This document shows, in pieces, positions 6,061 to 6,345 of a stretch of 6,345 nucleotides of DNA (within the stretch, counting starts at the first letter, position 1; each line of letters opens with the position of its first letter). The translations under genes were made by a program, and so were the position numbers. Source of the stretch: CAZXMB01 sp964641715 (GTDB taxonomy: Bacteria > Desulfobacterota > BSN033 > UBA1163); NCBI GenBank assembly GCA_964641715.1, contig CAZXMB010000172.1, forward strand, positions 1 through 6,345, read 5' to 3'. The notes beneath the pieces are model-generated. The model was not told where the DNA came from, made no database searches, and saw only the letters and a list, made by a program, of their open reading frames with translations.

Positions 6061-6076
6061 TGCATAGGGAATGCCA
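6061..6076 (-). promoter_or_regulatory. sigma-54 (RpoN) -24/-12 promoter
   Basis: The minus strand reads TGGCATTCCCTATGCA. Against the consensus TGGCAC-N5-TTGCA it differs only at the C after TGGCA and the first T of TTGCA. The invariant GG (-24) and GC (-12) are present at the exact spacing. Transcription would start near 6050, about 39 bases before ATG 6012. Sigma-54 promoters need an ATP-driven enhancer-binding protein, so the gene is predicted to be off unless a signal is sensed. No regulator gene is in the window. Confidence 0.75.
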
Positions 6077-6081
6077 ACGTT

Positions 6082-6102
6082 AACATTTTTAATAAAGATG
6101 TT
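6082..6102. promoter_or_regulatory. 21-bp near-perfect dyad upstream of the sigma-54 promoter
   Basis: AACAT (6082-6086) and ATGTT (6098-6102) flank a TTTA/TAAA inner dyad. Nine of ten base pairs match around a central base. It sits directly upstream of the -24 box. It could be a regulator site, but AT-rich DNA makes such dyads by chance more easily. Confidence 0.35.
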
Positions 6103-6157
6103 TTATTTATTCAATATTATTGAGTTTTTTTTACAAAACAACATCCTATGGTAATCG

Positions 6158-6168
6158 GGGAATTTCCC
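6158..6168. promoter_or_regulatory. candidate enhancer site GGGAATTTCCC
   Basis: GGGAA and TTCCC are perfect arms around a central T. It is a GC-containing dyad standing out in otherwise AT-rich DNA, about 110 bases upstream of the predicted sigma-54 start. That is a normal distance for an enhancer-binding protein site. No specific regulator can be named. Confidence 0.35.
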
Positions 6169-6232
6169 TAAATGTATTTTTTATTTATACAAAAAGATAA
6201 AAATTAAATAGATAATTATTATAATTAATTAA

Positions 6233-6245
6233 AATCAATAAATAA
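6233..6245 (+). promoter_or_regulatory. possible IHF-like bending site
   Basis: AATCAATAAATAA matches WATCAANNNNTTR at all but one position. IHF often bends DNA between enhancer and sigma-54 promoter, but this site lies farther upstream than the candidate enhancers, and AT-rich DNA gives many chance matches. Confidence 0.2.
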
Positions 6246-6314
6246 TTTTCGAATATAAAAAATATGCATATTAATAAATATCACTTTTTTCCATTTATCT
6301 TTATCATTCCTAAC

Positions 6315-6327
6315 CCGGCATAGCCGG
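6315..6327. repeat. GC-rich hairpin at the right edge
   Basis: CCGGC (6315-6319), loop ATA, GCCGG (6323-6327) make a perfect 5-bp stem with a triloop, at the border of the AT-rich region. It may be a palindromic repeat unit or part of a larger RNA structure cut by the window edge. Confidence 0.4.
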
Positions 6328-6345
6328 AACCAAACAGGCTTTTGA

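Larger units (their letters stand above)
6077..6345. other. AT-rich intergenic region upstream of the minus-strand series
   Basis: No open reading frame of useful length and no RNA gene is seen here. It is dominated by A/T runs, especially 6170-6300, and contains the dyads at 6082-6102, 6112-6122 (CAATA-T-TATTG) and 6158-6168. A GC-rich hairpin occurs near the right edge. The composition differs sharply from the flanking genes and suits a long regulatory region. Confidence 0.6.

Noticed and set aside
6170..6300. replication origin or CRISPR leader in the AT-rich tract
   Set aside because: No repeated DnaA boxes, iterons or spaced direct repeats are visible; AT richness alone is not evidence.
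6305..6345. 3' half of a GEMM-I (cyclic dinucleotide) riboswitch on the minus strand
   Set aside because: AAAGCC and GCCGGGTT recall the class, but the expected CGCAAAGCC is not matched fully, the interval folds into its own triloop hairpin, and the first half is outside the window. Not supportable as a call.

Overview
The window looks like a bacterial chromosome segment from an anaerobic, metabolically flexible lineage. A Desulfobacterota/deltaproteobacterial or Nitrospirota-like source is my best guess. The guess rests on a Cys-rich ferredoxin-like protein, a RAYT-DnaA fusion transposase, G-rich palindromic intergenic repeats, a sigma-54-type promoter and moderate base composition. Nothing here fixes the taxon.

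Layout. The left end (1-674, + strand) is the 3' two thirds of a REP-associated tyrosine transposase (RAYT) with a DnaA domain IV-like C-terminus; its start and HUH motif lie outside the window. It converges on a run of five minus-strand genes. In transcription order, right to left, these are: a 93-aa secreted or membrane-anchored small protein (5731-6012), a 70-aa protein with two membrane segments (5439-5651), a LolD/MacB-type ABC ATPase (4658-5338 or 5353), a ten-helix double-FtsX ABC permease (2024-4582), and a 370-aa iron-sulfur protein with two 4Fe-4S ferredoxin motifs and a CNCCGCCC cluster (741-1853). The right end (6077-6345) is AT-rich and appears non-coding.

Regulation. Upstream of the 93-aa gene is a very good sigma-54 (-24/-12) promoter match (6061-6076), with several dyads behind it that could bind an enhancer-binding protein. 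The leader of the ABC ATPase gene has a consensus -35 box, a moderate -10 box, and a terminator-like hairpin that overlaps the possible Shine-Dalgarno and start codon. Transcription may therefore be split, attenuated or re-initiated between the small membrane proteins and the ABC genes.

Repeats. Palindromic G-rich elements lie upstream of both the permease and the iron-sulfur gene. They share the flank GGGAAAATTTC, so they are probably members of one interspersed family. Short heptamer repeats follow the element at 1869-1923.

How the genes may work together. The ATPase and permease form a mechanotransmission-type (MacB/LolCDE/YbbAP-like) complex acting on an envelope substrate. No MacA-like adaptor, outer-membrane channel or substrate protein is visible. 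The two small membrane proteins could be accessory subunits or an independent stress-type operon. The iron-sulfur protein is last in the series and its link to transport is unclear. The possible new system is the combination of sigma-54 promoter, two small membrane proteins, double-FtsX ABC transporter and Cys-rich ferredoxin; only co-orientation and spacing support this.
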